A stretch of DNA of 64,000 nucleotides, taken from NCBI GenBank assembly GCA_963847515.1, contig CAWKAA010000001.1:1612001-1676000 (forward strand), written 5' to 3'. Within the stretch, counting starts at the first letter, position 1, and every line of letters starts with the position of its first letter. Positions 15,958 through 25,788 of the stretch are shown here, in pieces. Both the position numbers and the translations under genes were made by a program. Under the pieces are notes generated by a model. That model was not told the origin of the DNA, made no database searches, and saw only the letters and a program-made list of their open reading frames with translations. This DNA is from QHXW01 sp963847515. Lineage in GTDB: Bacteria; Acidobacteriota; Terriglobia; Bryobacterales; Bryobacteraceae.

Positions 15958-18900
15958 ATGGTCCCGATCATGAGCTTGAGGGATACAGTTCGGTTGCGAG
16001 CGCTGGCGGGGGCTTGGGTGGTGTGCGCGCTGTGTGTTAGCGCAAGTGCCCAAACAACTATCACGGTCGGGCCAGCCCCGCCCCTGCCTAACGGCGAGGT
16101 CGGCGTCCCATACAGCCAAGGCTTGACAGCGACCGAAGCACCTCTTGCGTTGCCAACCTGTTGCATATGGAATGTGACCGGTGGGTCGCTCGGAAGCTTG
16201 AACCTTACTTTCGACGGCTTTACCAATACAAACGCTCTGATCAGCGGGACGCCGGGCCCGGGGGACACGCCGACGCTCAGCTTTACCGTTACAGCCTCTG
16301 ATCCAGTGATCTCGGTAAACGGCAGTCAAACATATTCCATCACTATCTTTCCTGCCCTTCAAATCACCCCGGCGTCCTTGCCAACCGGCCAACAGGGTGC
16401 ACTATACTCGGTCTCGATCTCCGCTACCAGCGGGGCACCCCCTTACGGAGCCGTGATGTTGACTGGAGCGCTGCCGACTGGCCTGAATTTCAACGCCGGT
16501 TTGCTAAGCGGCACCCCCACGCAGACAGGTACCTTTCCACTGGTAGCAAGCGTCTCTGACTCGGTGGGAGGAACTGCAAGTGCGAACTACAGCCTCCAAA
16601 TCAATGCTGCTCCGCCACCGGCGCTCGTTCTGCAAACTAATTCGTTGCCGTCAGGTGAAGCTGGCGCGCCGTACAACACCCCGCTGAGTGCCACAGGCGG
16701 CGTTCCACCGTACAGCTGGTCGGTAAGTGGCTTGCCTGAGGGCCTGAAGGTAAATCAAAATACCGGGATCATCTCCGGTACTCTGGCTCCAGACGCAACC
16801 ACTTCAACCAACGTTGTTCTGACAGTCACAGACCGCACCAACACCTCCGCCAGTAGCCTACCACTCACGCTAACAGTCACGCCCCGTCCCAGCATTACGA
16901 GCTCTTCGCCCTTGCCCAATGCCGAAGCCACAGCCCCTTATTCGCAGACGCTGACTGCTACCGGCGGCACCGCTCCCTTTACCTGGACCGTTACGGACGG
17001 GTCCTTGCCCGTCGGACTCTCGCTGAATCCAACAAGCGGCACAATCAGCGGTACGCCAACGACAACCGGGTCGTTCAACTTCACAGTTACACTCACGGAC
17101 AGTCTAGGAGTTTCTGCGCCGCCGAAGAATTTCAAGCTGAAGGTTACCGGTGGTCTAGGTATCACGACACCCTCACCGCTGCCGCAGGGCGAAGTGACGA
17201 TACCCTACTCGCAAACGCTGACCGCATCTGGTGGAACGAACTCGGGGTTCACATGGGCCATCACCAGCGGATCGCCGCCTGCCAACCTCTCGCTGAGTGC
17301 CGGTGGTGTGCTCAGCGGCACGCCAACGGCCGCCGGTCCATCCAACTTCACGGTTCAGGTCACCGATAGCGGCGGTGGTAACGCGACAAAGAGTTTCTCC
17401 CTCACTATCATTGCCGCCCTCACCATTACTAGTAATCCAACTCTCCCGCAGGGCGAAGTCGGGGCAGCATACTCCCAAACCCTAACTGCCACAGGCGGAC
17501 AGGCACCTCATGTTTACACCTGGTCCGTAATCAGCGGATCTTTACCCGCAGGCCTCGCCTTAACTGCAGGCGGCGTGCTCAGCGGCACCCCTAGATCCGC
17601 CGCTTTGGGAACGGCTAGCTTCACTGTGCAAGCCACAGACAGCGCAGGCGGCACCGCGACACTGCCCATGTCGCTTACGATCATTCCAGGACCCACCATC
17701 ACCACCGCACCGACCTTGCCGAACGGTACGGTGGGCGGGACATACACAACCACACTGGCCGCTTCCGACGGCACGAAGCCGTACATTTGGTCCATCACGC
17801 TCGGAGTATTGCCCGCTGGATTATCCCTGGACGCAAATGCGGGAACCATTTCCGGCACACCCAAAGCCACCGGCGCGTCTAACTTCACCGTTCAAGTCAT
17901 CGATGCCAAAGGGGTCACCGCCACTAAACAATTCAGCATCACCATTTCCGGTGGTTTGACCATCACGACGGCTCCGGGATTGCGCAACGCCAGCATCGGC
18001 CTCGCCTACTCGGCGACCCTATCAGCTGCCGGTGGCACGCCTCCCTATACCTGGATTGTGAACAGCGGGTCGCTCCCTACTGGCTTGACACTCAACTCGT
18101 CGACAGGCGCGATTAGCGGCCTCCCTTCAATTTCCGGGAGCTTCAAGTTTACGGTGCAGGTAACCGACAGCGCGTCGGGCACCGCTACGAAGCTATTCAC
18201 GCTTAACGTGACGCAAACCTTGGTCATCACTACCGCTCCAACCTTACCCAGCGGCGCCGTAGGCACCCCGTACCTGCAGTCCCTGAGCGCAGTGGGCGGC
18301 ACACAGCCATACATTTTCACCGTCGTCTCGGGCGTACTACCCAACAGCGTGAACCTGAGCCCCGGAGGCGTGATAAGCGGAACGCCGGCCTCGAGCGGCA
18401 CATTCAATTTCACCATCCAAGTAAGGGACAGTAATTTGGTAACGGCCAGCCAACCGTTCAGCCTGACGGTGCTTTCCAGCCTGTCGATCACGACTGCGAC
18501 GCAGTTGCCGCAGGGGGCCATTAACAGCCAGTACTCGCAGCCGATTGCAGCGACCGGCGGCACGGGTACCTATACCTGGAACCTTGCACAGGGCGCACTT
18601 CCTCCTGGCGTAACCCTCAGCGTTGCAGGGGTGATTGCTGGCAAGCCAAGCTCCACTGGCACCTTCACGTTTACCATTCAAGTGACTGACCAGGCAGGCG
18701 GCACGTCAAACAAGCAGTTCACTTTGACCATCGTCGCGGGTCTCACCATCACCAGCGGGGCTGTGTTGCCGCCGGGCACGATCGGTGTGGCGTACCCGGC
18801 GTTAACGCTGGCTGAGGTCGGAGGGAATTTTCCATACACGTGGTCGGTCAGCTCCGGTTCGCTAGCGCCAGGCCTCTTGCTGAGTTCGAAAGGCGTCGTT

Positions 18901-19680
18901 ACGGGGACGCCGACAAAGGCCGGCGCTTTTAGCTTCACGCTACAGGTGAAGGATAGCGTCGGGGCCACCGCCACTCAGGCCTTTACAATTTCAGTCGTCC
19001 CCCCCACCGTACCCGAAGTGAACATCGCCGGAGTACCGCCGACATCTCCGGCTGGGCAACAGATTTCCTTCAGCGTGTCCTTGGCCTCGCCTTATCCGCT
19101 GGATATCACCGGTGACATCACGCTGTCCTTCCAACCGGATGCTGTCGCGCCCGCCGTGGATCCGGCCCTGCAGTTCTCGAGCGGCGGCACCACCGCTAGT
19201 TTCACCATTCCCGCCAATTCGACGGATCCCGTCCCGATGGCCCTTCAAACCGGCACCGTGTCGGGGACCCTCACGCTAACCTTCGCACTGACAGCCGGCG
19301 GCGCCGAGCTGCCCGGTTTCCAAAGCACTATCACCATCCCGCGCTCGGCTCCTGTCATTCAAAGCGTAAAACTGGTAAGGACCTCGGCAGGTATGGAAAT
19401 CCACGTGGTGGGTTTTTCGCCGTCGCGCGATCTCACCGAAGCCGACCTCACGTTCACAGCAGCGGCCGGCTCAAGTCTGCAGACGACCAGCGTGACCGAA
19501 AAACTGACGAGTGTAGCTACCGCGTGGTATCAGAGCGCAGGCTCGGCGCAGTATGGCAGCCAGCTCATGCTGGTGCTGCCCTTCACCGCTTCGCAGGGCA
19601 GTGTGGATGCTGTGGGAGGCGTTTCCGTGGTGCTGAAGAACGCTAAAGGCAGCTCGCCATCGGCCAGCGGAACATTTTAG
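15958..19680 (+). CDS. giant secreted He_PIG (putative Ig) repeat protein
   Basis: 1240 residues, exported by an N-terminal signal (ALAGAWVVCALCVSASAQ), with no C-terminal anchor that I can see. About 11 tandem repeats of 80-90 residues each follow the pattern L-P-x-G-x-x-G-x-x-Y ... GGTxPYTW ... LPxGLxL ... G-x-ISGTPT ... FTVQVTDS, which is the He_PIG cadherin-like module. Repeats begin near 16081, 16372, 16651, 16909, 17170, 17440, 17710, 17980, 18238, 18499 and 18760. The last ~230 residues are different: an Ig-like region (VPEVNIAGVPPTSPAG onward) and a beta-rich tail. Such proteins serve in cell-surface adhesion or polymer binding; no enzymatic motif is visible. The frame is intact despite the repeats. 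Confidence 0.9.
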   Translation: MVPIMSLRDTVRLRALAGAWVVCALCVSASAQTTITVGPAPPLPNGEVGVPYSQGLTATEAPLALPTCCIWNVTGGSLGSLNLTFDGFTNTNALISGTPGPGDTPTLSFTVTASDPVISVNGSQTYSITIFPALQITPASLPTGQQGALYSVSISATSGAPPYGAVMLTGALPTGLNFNAGLLSGTPTQTGTFPLVASVSDSVGGTASANYSLQINAAPPPALVLQTNSLPSGEAGAPYNTPLSATGGVPPYSWSVSGLPEGLKVNQNTGIISGTLAPDATTSTNVVLTVTDRTNTSASSLPLTLTVTPRPSITSSSPLPNAEATAPYSQTLTATGGTAPFTWTVTDGSLPVGLSLNPTSGTISGTPTTTGSFNFTVTLTDSLGVSAPPKNFKLKVTGGLGITTPSPLPQGEVTIPYSQTLTASGGTNSGFTWAITSGSPPANLSLSAGGVLSGTPTAAGPSNFTVQVTDSGGGNATKSFSLTIIAALTITSNPTLPQGEVGAAYSQTLTATGGQAPHVYTWSVISGSLPAGLALTAGGVLSGTPRSAALGTASFTVQATDSAGGTATLPMSLTIIPGPTITTAPTLPNGTVGGTYTTTLAASDGTKPYIWSITLGVLPAGLSLDANAGTISGTPKATGASNFTVQVIDAKGVTATKQFSITISGGLTITTAPGLRNASIGLAYSATLSAAGGTPPYTWIVNSGSLPTGLTLNSSTGAISGLPSISGSFKFTVQVTDSASGTATKLFTLNVTQTLVITTAPTLPSGAVGTPYLQSLSAVGGTQPYIFTVVSGVLPNSVNLSPGGVISGTPASSGTFNFTIQVRDSNLVTASQPFSLTVLSSLSITTATQLPQGAINSQYSQPIAATGGTGTYTWNLAQGALPPGVTLSVAGVIAGKPSSTGTFTFTIQVTDQAGGTSNKQFTLTIVAGLTITSGAVLPPGTIGVAYPALTLAEVGGNFPYTWSVSSGSLAPGLLLSSKGVVTGTPTKAGAFSFTLQVKDSVGATATQAFTISVVPPTVPEVNIAGVPPTSPAGQQISFSVSLASPYPLDITGDITLSFQPDAVAPAVDPALQFSSGGTTASFTIPANSTDPVPMALQTGTVSGTLTLTFALTAGGAELPGFQSTITIPRSAPVIQSVKLVRTSAGMEIHVVGFSPSRDLTEADLTFTAAAGSSLQTTSVTEKLTSVATAWYQSAGSAQYGSQLMLVLPFTASQGSVDAVGGVSVVLKNAKGSSPSASGTF

Positions 19681-19995
19681 AGCGCGCCCGCGCCGCACAT
19701 CCCCTGCTCCGCGCCGAAACCGAGCCGTGACCAAAGTTCTAAACGCGCAGCGCGCGTCATGAGGCCCGGAAACCTAAAAGCAGCGAGAATGGGAGAGGCG
19801 AAGGCGTTGCGAGCTATGGCCGACCTCCCACTGGCGCGTTGCTGCCCGTACCAAAGTCTGGCTCCGGTCTTGTCAATCATGAGATTGGTGGCTGCGGCTT
19901 CGAGAGAAGCCGCTTGACCCCGATGGAGAGAGTATTTTCTGAATCGCGACCGGGCATGGCCTCGCCGAAGGGAAGAGCAAAAAGGAGCTAGCAAG
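19681..19995 (+). other. IS110 left-end noncoding region, possible bridge RNA
   Basis: 315 bp without a convincing gene. It contains a perfect 8-bp hairpin, GCGGCTTC (19894-19901) and GAAGCCGC (19906-19913) with a GAGA tetraloop, and ends with a strong AAGGAG ribosome site before the transposase ATG. In IS110 elements of the IS621 type the noncoding left end encodes the bridge RNA that guides recombination. That this region does so is inference from position and the hairpin. Confidence 0.45.
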
Positions 19996-21432
19996 ATGGC
20001 CAGCCAAACACACCGAGAATCGAGCCAGGGTCAGCGGCTGACCCGCAAGGAGAGGAAGGCACTGGGGCGGCAGATCTGGTCCGGGAGTCCCGGATTGGAG
20101 GTCGTGCACCGGGACGCGGCGGGAATCGACATTGGGAGTCGAGAGCATTAGGTAGCAGTGGGACCGGACCGGGATGGGCAGCCCGTGCAGAACTTTGGAT
20201 GTTTCACGACGGACCTGCACCGGCTGGCGGCGTGGCTTACCCAATGCGGAGTCAAGACGGTGGTCATGCAGTCCACCGGCGTGTACTGGATTCCTGTGTT
20301 TGACGTATTGGAACAGAGCGGGTTCGACGTGTGGCTGGTCAATGCACGGGAGACGCGGAATCTGCCGGGCAGAAAAAGCGACGTCCAGGAAAGTCAGTGG
20401 TTGCTGAAACTGGACACGTACGGACTATTGCGGAAGTCGTTCCGGCCCACCGCGGAGATCCGGGCCATTCGAACCTGCTGGCGGGAACGGTCCGAATACG
20501 TGGAGCAGGCCGGAACCTCGATCCAGCGCATGCAAAAAGCGCTGACGGAGATGAATGTGCAATTGGCAACCGTACTCAGCGACCTGAGCGGGGTGACCGG
20601 GATGAAGATCATCCGTGCGATTGTGGCCGGGGAGCGGGATGGCCAGAAGCTAGCCGAGTTCCGCGATGCCAACGTCAAGGCCAGCCAGGAAACGATTGCC
20701 CAGAGTCTGGAAGGGACGTGGCTGCCCGAGCAGTTGGCGATATTGCGGCGGCAGCTGGCCGACTGGGACCATGTGCAAAGGCAGATGGCGGGCTGCGATC
20801 AGGACCTGGCAGCCCGCATGAAAGATCTGCCCGCGGCGGAAGTACAACCGGGGGAGCCCGGGCCACCGGCCGGCCGGACCGGGAAGCGCCAGCGAAAGAA
20901 GTCCTCCAGGAACCAACCGAACTTCGATCTGGGGGCAGAACTGAAGCGCGTGGCGGGTGTGGATCTGACACGGATCGACGGCATCCGGGAAATGACGGTG
21001 CAAACCGTCATCACCGAAGCTGGGCTGGACATGAGTCAATGGCCCACCGAACATCACTTCGTATCCTGGATCGGGTTAGCGCCCCGCAATGACATCAGCG
21101 GAGGAAAGGTGCTGAAGAGGCGGACGCGCAGGGTGGTGTCGCGACTGGCAACGGCGTTGCGCATGGCCGCCAGTACGCTACGCCAAAGTGATAGCTATCT
21201 CGGGGCGCAGTTCCGCCGCCTCCGCAGCAGATTGGGATCTCCCAAGGCGATAACCGCGATGGCGGCGAAGCAGGCACGACTGGTATACCGGATGCTAAAG
21301 TACGGCCAGGAATACGTAGACAAGGGCACGGCTCGGTACGAAGAGAAGTATCGGCTACAGAGGATCAGGCTAATCACCAAGCAGGCCGCTCAACAGGGCT
21401 TCGCGCTGGTGCCCTTGGTCAGTCCAGTATGA
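19996..21432 (+). pseudogene. IS110-family transposase with in-frame amber codon
   Basis: DEDD recombinase of 478 sense codons. ATG 19996 follows an AAGGAG site by 9 bases, and the frame from it is continuous with the long open part except for a TAG at 20149-20151 (codon 52), where the family usually has tyrosine (REH-Y-VAV). The first catalytic Asp (D45, in AAGIDIGSRE) lies before this stop, so a protein started later, for example at GTG 20158, would lack it. The C-terminal Transposase_20 domain is complete: DGIREMTVQTVITEAG, then FVSWIGLAPRNDISGGKVLK with the active-site Ser in ISGGK. The copy is probably inactive unless the stop is read through or is an error. Confidence 0.88.
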
Positions 21433-21485
21433 AACATGCGCAATTCCATCAGCAGTATACAGAGTGGTTTCTGGAGAGGGAGCGG

Positions 21486-22451
21486 TTGTGCGTACGTTGT
21501 GTTTGGTTGCTCGGCCTGCTGGCCCTCCCGGCGTTCGCTCACGTCATGAGCATGAGCACCGGCGATCTCCGCATCGATGGCCGCCACGCGCATTACGAGT
21601 TGCGGATGCCGCTCTACGAAATGTCGCACGTTGCGGGCACTGAACAGGCTCTGTTCGATCACATCCGCTTTTCGAGCAGTGGCGCGGATGCGAAGCTCAT
21701 CAAGAAGGATTGCAGCGCCGACCAGGGACAAGGAATCTATTTCTGCGCCGCGGAGTATGAATTTCCCGAGCCCGTCGACAAGCTGGACGTGGAGTGTACC
21801 TTCCATGCGGTCACCGTCCCTAACCATGTGCATCTGCTACGCGCGGTGAACGGGGAACGGCGCGACCAAGCGATCTTCGACTTCTCGTTCCCCAGATCGA
21901 CACTGCGGTTTCGCCCACCCACCGCCGCTGAAATTCGGGTGACCCAATTAGGCGCTGGCGCCATGCGCGCCGCCGGAGGGATGGTCCAAGTGCTGTTTCT
22001 CGCCAGCCTGGTGCTGGCCGCGCGTAGTCGCCGCGAGCTGTTGGCCATGAGCGGGATGTTCATCGCGGGACAGATTGCTTCTGCACTTCTGGTACCATTG
22101 ACGCGCTGGCAGCCGCCGTCGCGTTTCGTGGAAGCCGCCGCCGCCCTGACGCTAGCATATCTCGCCGTCGAGATTCTGCTGCTTCCCAAGGCTGGAGGCC
22201 GGTGGGCCATCGCCGGGTTGCTCGGAGCATTCCATGGCCTTTACTTTCTGCTGTTCCTCCAAAAGACGGGATACGCGCCTGGATTCGTGCTGGCGGGCGC
22301 GGCGCTGGCCGAAATGGCGTTGCTGGCGCTGTTTGCCCTGATTTTCTCTAGGGTTGGGCGCATCGCGGCTGCGCTCCGGCCGGTCCAGGTTTCGGCGTCG
22401 GCGCTGCTGGCGGTTGGGCTTATCTGGTTCTTTCTGCGGCTGAAAAGCTAA
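21486..22451 (+). CDS. HupE/UreJ-like membrane protein
   Basis: About 321 residues. A TTG start at 21486 (after GGAGAGGGAG) gives a proper signal peptide (MCVRCVWLLGLLALPAFA|H). The alternative ATG at 21429 overlaps the transposase stop and would add 19 hydrophilic residues, probably contributed by the insertion element. An extracytoplasmic domain of ~150 residues (STGDLRIDGRHAHYELRMPL and onward) is followed by six or so TM helices, with AGRSR-type loops and the segment AIAGLLGAFHGLYFLLFLQK. The His-containing helix fits the HupE/UreJ_2 family, secondary transporters often linked to nickel or cobalt, though no metal-uptake genes are nearby. Confidence 0.8.
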   Translation: MCVRCVWLLGLLALPAFAHVMSMSTGDLRIDGRHAHYELRMPLYEMSHVAGTEQALFDHIRFSSSGADAKLIKKDCSADQGQGIYFCAAEYEFPEPVDKLDVECTFHAVTVPNHVHLLRAVNGERRDQAIFDFSFPRSTLRFRPPTAAEIRVTQLGAGAMRAAGGMVQVLFLASLVLAARSRRELLAMSGMFIAGQIASALLVPLTRWQPPSRFVEAAAALTLAYLAVEILLLPKAGGRWAIAGLLGAFHGLYFLLFLQKTGYAPGFVLAGAALAEMALLALFALIFSRVGRIAAALRPVQVSASALLAVGLIWFFLRLKS

Positions 22452-22516
22452 ACCGGTTAAAGTTTATTATCCAACCGCAACTCTTTTTCGCCCGCCGCGT
22501 TTAGGATAATGTGGCT

Positions 22517-24434
22517 ATGCGTCGAAGGGCGTATTATGCGCTGGCGGCTGCCCTGTTATTCGCGGTGGGTCTGTCACTGAACGCGAAGAAGCCGGCGCCG
22601 GCATCGCCGTTCACCATTTCGCTCTCCGGCGACCAGAAAATCGTTCACGCCCTCAACCGCCTGACCTTCGGGCCGCGGCCGGGAGATTTCGACCAGGCCG
22701 GAAAAATGGGCCTCAAGAAGTGGATCGATCTGCAGCTTCACCCCGACCGCATTGCCGAAAATCCGCTCCTGAAATGAAAAGCTCGCGCCTCTCGACACTC
22801 TGCGCATGACTCCGCTTGAGCTGGCGCGCAATTATCCGCCGCCGCAACTGATCAAGGCCATGGTGGACGGGAAAGTGCCGTATCCCGCGCGATCCCGAGC
22901 AGCGCATGATGGTCGAACGGGCCGCGCGGCGGCTCAAGAACAAGCAACGGCGAGCGACGCGACGAGACGCCCACGCTCGAGAACGTCGGACTCACTGACG
23001 AACAGCAGCGTATTCTACGCCGCGGCGCGCCGGACGAGAAGCTCAAGATTTTCGATTCCTGCTCGACGAACAGAAAGACGAAGTGCTCGAAGCCATGCCG
23101 CAAGGCGCGCGAATCGGGCTGTTTCAGCGTGGCGCCGCCCGAGCTGCGGCGGAAGAATCCAGAAGGCCGCCGGCCCGCAAGCCGTCATCACGCAGGACCT
23201 GATGGAAGCCAAGCTGCTGCGCGCCATCTACAGCAACCGCCAGCTCGAAGAAGTGCTGACCGATTTCTGGTACAACCACTTCAACGTTTTCCTCGACAAG
23301 GGCGCCGACCGCTACCTGGTGACGTCCTACGAGCGTGACGTGATCCGGCCGCACGTGCTCGGCAAAGTTCCAGGACCTGCTGCTGGCCACCGCCGAAAGT
23401 CCCGGCGATGCTGTTCTATCTGGATAATTTGCAGTCGGTGGATCCCGACGCCGCGCACGAATGGCGGCCAGCGGCGCAGTGCGCAGGCCGAAGGCCGCGC
23501 AGGGCCTCAACGAGAACTACGCGCGTGAGCTGATGGAGCTGCACACGCTCGGCGTCGATGGCGGCTACACGCAGCGTGATGTCACCGAAGTGGCGCGCTG
23601 CTTCACCGGATGGAGCATTCAAGCTCCGACAGGGAAGGCTCGGCTTTGTAGTTCCGCGAGCGGCTGCACGACAACGGTGCGAAGGTGGTGCTCGGCGCAC
23701 AAGATTCCCGCGGGCGGCGGCATCGAGGACGGCCTGAAGGTGCTGGACATTCTGGCGCATCATCCCTCCACCGCGCGCTTCATTTCAAAGAAAGCTCGCC
23801 ATGCGGTTCGTGGCCGACGATCCGCCGCCGTCGCTGATCGACAAGATGGCGAGGACGTTCCAGCACAAGGACGGCGACCTGCGCGCTGTGATGGAGACGA
23901 TGTTCACATGCGCCGGAGTTCTGGTCGCGAGGAGCGTATCGCGCCAAGCTGAAATCGCCGCTCGAAATGGTGGCCAGCGCGGTGCGCGCGCTGGACGCGA
24001 ACGTCGACTTCAGCTTCGCCCTCAGCCAGCAGCTGGTCCAGCTTGGCCAGCCGCTCTATCGCAAACAGGAGCCCACCGGCTACACCAACGCCGGCCACGA
24101 GTGGATGAATTCGGCGGCTTTGCTGGCGCGCATGAATTTTGCCGTCGCGCTCGCGGCGAACCGCATTCCGGGCGTCAAAGTGGATGCCGCGCGATTCGGC
24201 GACGCGGCGGACACCGACCAGATCGCCCGGGCGCTAATGCTGCCGGAGCTTTCGGACGCGGCGCGTGCGGCGATTAAGGCGGGCCTCGACAGCAAAGCCG
24301 GGCGAGACTTGACCAGAGTAGTGGCGGAAAGCGCCAGGCATAGCTCGCATGGGCTTGCACGCAGCAGTCGGTGCCGAAGCCGCATGGTCATCGCCGGCCT
24401 GATGCTCGGTTCGCCCGATTTTCAGAGAAGGTGA
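22517..24434 (+). pseudogene. DUF1800 family protein, heavily frameshifted
   Basis: The start at 22517 gives a signal-anchor (RRAYYALAAALLFAVGLSL) and the DUF1800 hallmark KIVHALNRLTFGPRPGDFD. Later frames carry KMGLKKWIDLQLHPDRIAEN, FWYNHFNVFLDKGADRYLV, ENYARELMELHTLGVDGGYT and DVTEVARCFTGWSI, all typical of the family. The reading frame changes at least six times. Two breaks are simple homopolymer changes: an extra A in 22772-22774 and an extra C in 22884-22886. The span (about 639 codons) equals an intact protein. DUF1800 proteins are exported and usually lie next to a DUF1501 gene, as here; function unknown. Confidence 0.85.
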
Positions 24435-24439
24435 CAGAC

Positions 24440-25688
24440 ATGTTGAACTCGAAGAGTATTTTTGAGAAACGCGGCGCTGGCCATGGTCGGGCGTTGGCAC
24501 CGCGCCCATCTGGCTCGAAGCGTGCGCTCTATGCCGCCGACGCGCCAGGCGCGCAAGAAGATTCTGGTGGCGATTTTCCAGCGCGGTGCGGCGGACGGAT
24601 TGAACATCGTGGTGCCGCACGGCGAGACAGCGCTATTACGACATGCGGCCGACCATCGCCATTCCGCGGCCTTCGAGTGCCGATCCGGGCAAATTCCGCC
24701 GTCGATCTGGATGGATTCTTCGGCCTGCATCCCGCGCTCGCTCCGCTCAAGCCGATTTACGAAGCGCAGCATCTCGCCATCGTGCATGCCGCGGGCTCGC
24801 CCGATCCCACGCGCTCGCACTTCGATGCGCAGGACTACATGGAATCCGGCACGCCGGGTCTGAAGGCCACCAGCGACGGCTGGCTCAACCGCGCGCTGCC
24901 AGCCGGACCCGGGCATGCTCTCGCCGGTTCGCGCCGTGGCCATGGGCCCGGCGCTGCCTCGCGCCATGCGCGGGCGCAACAATGCCGTCGCCATCGAGAA
25001 CCTGAATTCGTTTCAAGTGCGCAACGATGGCGCCTCGAAAGTATTCCAGGCCATGTACGGCGGATTCGTCCGACACTGTTCTGAACGGCACGGGCCGCGA
25101 GACGTTCGATGCCGTGAAACTGTTGCAGTCGATCGAGAAACAGCCCTACCAGCCGGCTGCGGAATATCCCAAGGGCCGGTTCGGCGACAGCCTGCAGCAG
25201 ATCGCGCGCCTGATCAAGTCGGACGTCGGTGTCGAAGTGGCGTTCGCCGATATCGGCGGCTGGGACCATCACGTGAACGAGGTTGGCGCAGCAGGCTTCG
25301 CAAGGACAACTCGCCCAGCGGCTCGGTGAATTCGGCCAAAGCCTTGCGGCGTTCTGGAAAGATCTCGGCGACCGCATGGCCGACGTCGCGCTCGTCACCA
25401 TGTCGGAGTTCGGCCGCACCGCGCGCGAAAACGGCAACCGCGGCACCGACCACGGCCACGCCAACGTGATGTTCGTCATGGGCGGCAATGTGCGCGGCGG
25501 CAAAGTTTACGGCGAGTGGCCCGGGACTGGCCAACGAGCAGCTTTACGAAGGCCGCGACCTGGCGCTCACCACCGACTTCCGCGACGTGCTCGGCGAGCT
25601 GGTCCAGACGCACCTCGGCAATCGCGAGCTAGGCAGCGTCTTCCCAGGCATTTCGTCGAAGAGTTTTCGCGGGCTGGTTAGAACGTAA
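24440..25688 (+). pseudogene. DUF1501 family protein, frameshifted
   Basis: Secreted protein of the DUF1501 (alkaline-phosphatase-fold, sulfatase-like) family, paired with the DUF1800 gene 5 bp upstream. Segments in alternating frames read RKKILVAIFQRGAADGLNIVV, SPDPTRSHFDAQDYMESGTPG, LLQSIEKQPYQPAAEYPKGR, ADIGGWDHHVNE, TMSEFGRTARENGNRGTDHG and VMGGNVRGGKVYGEWPG, which cover the whole family in order. The first break is at the T-run 24459-24463. At least five shifts occur over about 416 codons, the normal length. A second, intact DUF1501 gene of a different subgroup is at 53547. Confidence 0.85.
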
Positions 25689-25690
25689 GC

Positions 25691-25788
25691 AGGTGCCAGG
25701 TGCTAGGTGCTAGGTGCCAGGTGTTAGGAAATGCAAAGCGGCTCGCGCCGCAAAACTAAAACCTAACACCTAAAACCTAGCACCTAGG
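25691..25788. repeat. heptamer tandem repeat with inverted counterpart
   Basis: From 25691 the 7-mer AGGTGCY is repeated four times and followed by AGGTGTT AGG; from about 25761 to 25787 the complementary sense appears as CCTAACACC, CCTAGCACC and CCTAGG. The arms can pair into a long imperfect hairpin around a GC-rich centre. The right arm supplies the last codons and TAG stop of the thioesterase gene, so the repeat may also act as a terminator for both flanking genes. Confidence 0.75.

Larger units (their letters stand above)
19681..21485 (+). mobile_element. IS110-family insertion element (ends not defined)
   Basis: The transposase is of the IS110 DEDD type and is preceded by 315 bp of gene-free DNA between the stop of the He_PIG gene and its start codon. 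The element probably begins within that stretch and ends in the ~50 bp between the transposase stop and the HupE-like start. IS110 elements lack terminal inverted repeats and usually make no target duplication, so exact ends cannot be seen here. Confidence 0.7.

Noticed and set aside
16081..19000. CRISPR-like periodic repeats
   Set aside because: Periodicity of ~260-270 bp is the coding He_PIG repeat, without spacers.
20149..20151. TAG as a recoded sense codon
   Set aside because: Only two in-frame TAGs are seen (here and at 7208), and many intact genes, such as the LysE gene, end in TAG, so no recoding is supported.
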